DNA from: a virus
Reading direction: 5' to 3' (one strand)
Length of the DNA: 30,530 nt
Virus record (IMG/VR): IMGVR_UViG_3300037041_001193
Location: 1-30,530 of that record
In this document: piece by piece, positions 29,043-30,530 of the stretch
Layout of the letters: each line of letters begins with the position of its first letter
How positions within the stretch are numbered: the first letter of the stretch is position 1
The notes under the pieces: model-generated
The model's input: only the letters and a program-made list of their open reading frames with translations
Database searches by the model: none
What the model was told of the DNA's origin: nothing
Made by a program: the position numbers and the translations under genes

Positions 29043-30530
29043 TTAGTTCTTCGCAAGCCCGTAACGCTTGTGCACTCCGCCGTCTGCATTGAGCGGGATA
29101 CCCGGCATCCATTTGGGCACCACCACCATCTGCTGCAGCATCCACTTGTACGCGGGCTGCGCTTCTGGCTCCGGTACTAGACTGATACCCTCGTCGTGCA
29201 CTGTACCCAGCACCCGGTACTCTTTGTCGATACGCAGCAGGCCGTCCGACATGACGATACGCGCGGTACCCTGTGTGCAGTTGTGGACTGCAAATGTACC
29301 GGACACACCGCGAACAATGAAACGATTACGGGGGCCGCAGTCTACGATGTCGTATACAGCTTTTTCTTTCCGTTCCCCAAATCCGGTTTCATTTTCAGCT
29401 TGGACACCGGCCATCCGTGCTGTAGTCTGTAGTAGATCGTCGAACGACTTATACCCGTCTGTTCGGCAAGCTTCGGGACGTTCACCGCGCGTATTGTGTT
29501 GCGCGTGTTTTGTGCCTGCTCCGTACATGTGGCCCAGTGACAGTTGTTCGGAGAATACCCCCGGTCGTTGTTGCGCCGCTCCAGTGTCAACCCCGGCGCG
29601 TAGGTAGATTGCATGTCTGCCGAAAAGTTCTCGAAACTGTCGCGCCATCGTACGCACACTGTTATGCCCCTTGCCCCGTAGTTCTTGTATGCAGGCTCCC
29701 ATTCTTTGTAGCAGCGGTTGCGCATGTTTCGCCAAACTATGTATAGTGGATGTCCCGACATTCCGTGCGTCGTATTGGCCTGTCCGATAAGCTGTCGCGT
29801 TAGGCATCCGCAGTTCTGCATACGGCCTTTCTTCGCTTCCTTCTGTAAGTCGGACGTTTGCTTGGCGCAGGATTTTCCACAATCGCACAGCATCAGCCAC
29901 CGCCAATTGCCTTTCACAGACTGCAAGGGCTTCACTGCTGTCAAAATACCGTACCTTTTCCCGGTTATGTCCTTGAAGTTGTGATGCGTTTTTCCAGCCT
30001 GCATAAGTAAGTACCTCGTGATCTGGTGTCATATAAACACCGTCTACTGTAACACATGTTTGAACTCCGTTAAATGATAAACCTGCATGTGCTACAAAAT
30101 CTACGCCATCAAAAATGGCCATTTCTTTCGACACCTGTTCTATAGGTACCCACCCCGCAGAAGTAAGTACATCGGTTCCTTCGGCTATACAGTTGTTGCA
30201 TATTTTACCGGGGTACAGCTTCACACGTTTCTTGCCGTCAGCGTAGGTATACACGACACGTTTCTTCTTGTCCTCGGGGTCGATGTGCGCCTTCAGGTCA
30301 GGGTATCGCAGCGCCATGCCGTTGGTCATGATGATCTCGCCCTTGCGGAACAGCAGCACGTCCTTGTGGTTGTACTCCTCGCCGCCCACCAAGCTACGCT
30401 CCAGCAGGCTACCCAGCAAAGACCAGAAGTCTGTCACGGGGCTCGCTGCACTGCGGTACTTCTCGATGATGGCCTTGGCCGCTAGGCAGTGCAGTAACAG
30501 CTCCTCTTCGGTGCATGTATGCGGTATCTC
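29043..30530 (-). CDS. Family A DNA polymerase, C-terminal part, interrupted by an intein (5' partial)
   Basis: The frame is open to the end of the window (upstream residues EIPHTCTEEELLLHCLAAKA), so the gene continues outside; the GTG at 30437 is not the true start. After removing the intein, the extein reads PGKICNN|CTQGTARIVMSDGLLRI, which aligns with the N-x-x-x-QGTAA helix of bacterial Pol I, followed by the catalytic motif C GTVHDEGISLVPE and the family ending (PKWMPGIPLNADGG and HKRYGLA). This is the replicative polymerase of the phage. It can be active only after protein splicing because the intein splits the palm/fingers helix. The exonuclease domain, if any, lies outside the window. 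Confidence 0.9.
   Translation of the reverse strand, partial: EIPHTCTEEELLLHCLAAKAIIEKYRSAASPVTDFWSLLGSLLERSLVGGEEYNHKDVLLFRKGEIIMTNGMALRYPDLKAHIDPEDKKKRVVYTYADGKKRVKLYPGKICNNCIAEGTDVLTSAGWVPIEQVSKEMAIFDGVDFVAHAGLSFNGVQTCVTVDGVYMTPDHEVLTYAGWKNASQLQGHNREKVRYFDSSEALAVCERQLAVADAVRLWKILRQANVRLTEGSEERPYAELRMPNATAYRTGQYDARNVGTSTIHSLAKHAQPLLQRMGACIQELRGKGHNSVRTMARQFRELFGRHAIYLRAGVDTGAAQQRPGVFSEQLSLGHMYGAGTKHAQHNTRGERPEACRTDGYKSFDDLLQTTARMAGVQAENETGFGERKEKAVYDIVDCGPRNRFIVRGVSGTFAVHNCTQGTARIVMSDGLLRIDKEYRVLGTVHDEGISLVPEPEAQPAYKWMLQQMVVVPKWMPGIPLNADGGVHKRYGLAKN
29342..30004 (-). CDS. HNH homing-endonuclease-like gene nested out of frame in the intein (220 aa)
   Basis: The gene is on the same strand as the polymerase but in the +1 frame, wholly inside the intein. 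The N-terminus has DITGKRYGILTAVKP and two CxC pairs (C40/C42 in LMLCDCGKSC, C65/C67 in QNCGCL), a zinc-like domain common in phage HNH proteins. Residues 79-131 (THGMSGHPLYIVWRNMRNRC, YGARGITVCVRW) and 139-159 (LTLERRNNDRGYSPNNCHWAT) match the phage homing HNH family usually written SLDRIDNDGNY.P.NCRWA. The C-terminus is a helix-turn-helix (PKLAEQTGISRSTIYYRL). GAGG lies 9 bases before the ATG. It probably cuts intein-free polymerase genes and drives homing; that role is inferred. Confidence 0.88.
   Translation of the reverse strand: MQAGKTHHNFKDITGKRYGILTAVKPLQSVKGNWRWLMLCDCGKSCAKQTSDLQKEAKKGRMQNCGCLTRQLIGQANTTHGMSGHPLYIVWRNMRNRCYKEWEPAYKNYGARGITVCVRWRDSFENFSADMQSTYAPGLTLERRNNDRGYSPNNCHWATCTEQAQNTRNTIRAVNVPKLAEQTGISRSTIYYRLQHGWPVSKLKMKPDLGNGKKKLYTTS
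30014..30017 (-). promoter_or_regulatory. Ribosome binding site of the nested HNH gene
   Basis: GAGG, 9 bases before the ATG at 30004, is formed by the Glu and Val codons of intein block B (His-Glu-Val-Leu-Thr-Tyr), so a splicing motif and a translation signal share the same bases. Confidence 0.6.

Larger units (their letters stand above)
29280..30191 (-). mobile_element. Intein in the polymerase QGTA motif (304 aa)
   Basis: The intein is in frame with the polymerase. It starts with Cys1 (codon 30189-30191) in CIAEGTDVLTSAGWVPIEQV (block A), has block B as GVYMTPDHEVLTYAGW with the expected Thr-x-x-His, block F as AVYDIVDCGPRNRFIV and ends in block G FAVHN with the penultimate His and terminal Asn (29280-29282), followed by Cys +1 of the extein (29277-29279). 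All residues needed for a Cys-type class 1 splicing reaction are present. The 220 residues between blocks B and F match no known endonuclease in this frame (no LAGLIDADG or in-frame HNH); this stretch is instead overprinted by the HNH gene at 29342-30004. Confidence 0.92.

Noticed and set aside
29342-30004. HNH frame considered as a product of sequencing frameshifts in the intein
   Set aside because: Both intein ends are in one frame, so two compensating errors would be needed; the HNH frame has its own start, ribosome site and stop.
1-30530. tRNA genes, integrase, attachment sites, insertion sequences
   Set aside because: No cloverleaf with a recognisable TTC-rich arm, no recombinase or transposase motif and no terminal inverted repeats were noticed by eye.

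Overview
The window is part of the genome of a tailed double-stranded DNA bacteriophage, most likely with a short tail (podovirus-like) and a proteobacterial host. The evidence is a phage adaptor of the SU10 gp8 type, a nozzle/DNA-stabilization-like protein, a run of fibre genes, very large internal virion proteins, a lysis cluster with a 3-TM holin and a DUF5675-type endolysin candidate, and a phage replication module. The host is inferred only from family resemblance. No integrase, tRNA, rRNA, CRISPR array or insertion sequence was seen. Coding density is very high, and no gene-free stretch exceeds about 200 bases.

Layout: positions 1-21243 read on the plus strand and hold the virion and lysis genes. 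In order these are a partial zinc-ribbon protein, two small related proteins, the adaptor, a small structural protein, three fibre-like genes (1852-4147), a tail-fibre-assembly-like protein, and a tightly overlapping lysis/envelope cluster (4516-6801). The cluster contains membrane proteins, a permuted NlpC/P60-like hydrolase, a DUF5675 protein, a zinc-knuckle peptide and a GTA-type holin. It is followed by the nozzle-like protein (6803-9148), a fibre with a C-terminal jelly-roll-like region, three virion proteins and one 2551-residue giant with an HExxH motif. Positions 21245-30530 read on the minus strand and hold DNA metabolism genes. From upstream to downstream in transcription order these are a family A DNA polymerase (continuing past the window end), a small HExxH protein, a Cas4-like nuclease, an HNH protein, an SNF2-like helicase, a coiled-coil protein, an SSB-like protein, a small HTH protein, a primase-helicase and a small hypothetical protein. 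The two arms converge at about 21245, where an 8-bp perfect hairpin sits.

The most striking object is in the polymerase gene. Its conserved QGTA motif is interrupted by a 304-residue intein (29280-30191), with Cys first, His-Asn last and a Cys +1. Inside this intein, on the same strand but in the +1 reading frame, lies a complete 220-residue HNH homing-endonuclease-like gene (29342-30004). Its ribosome binding site lies in the codons of intein block B and its stop codon in those of block F. The intein and its probable mobility enzyme are therefore overprinted on the same DNA rather than fused in one frame.

Regulatory signals are clearest in the replication arm. A near-consensus sigma70-type promoter (TTGACA, 16 bases, TATGAT) at 26090-26117 has a perfect 6-bp dyad across its -10 box. 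A strong GC-rich hairpin terminator at 24581-24626 separates the SSB-like gene from an HTH gene whose start lacks a Shine-Dalgarno sequence. Three genes share the same leader, GGAGAAAGAA(A)ATG.
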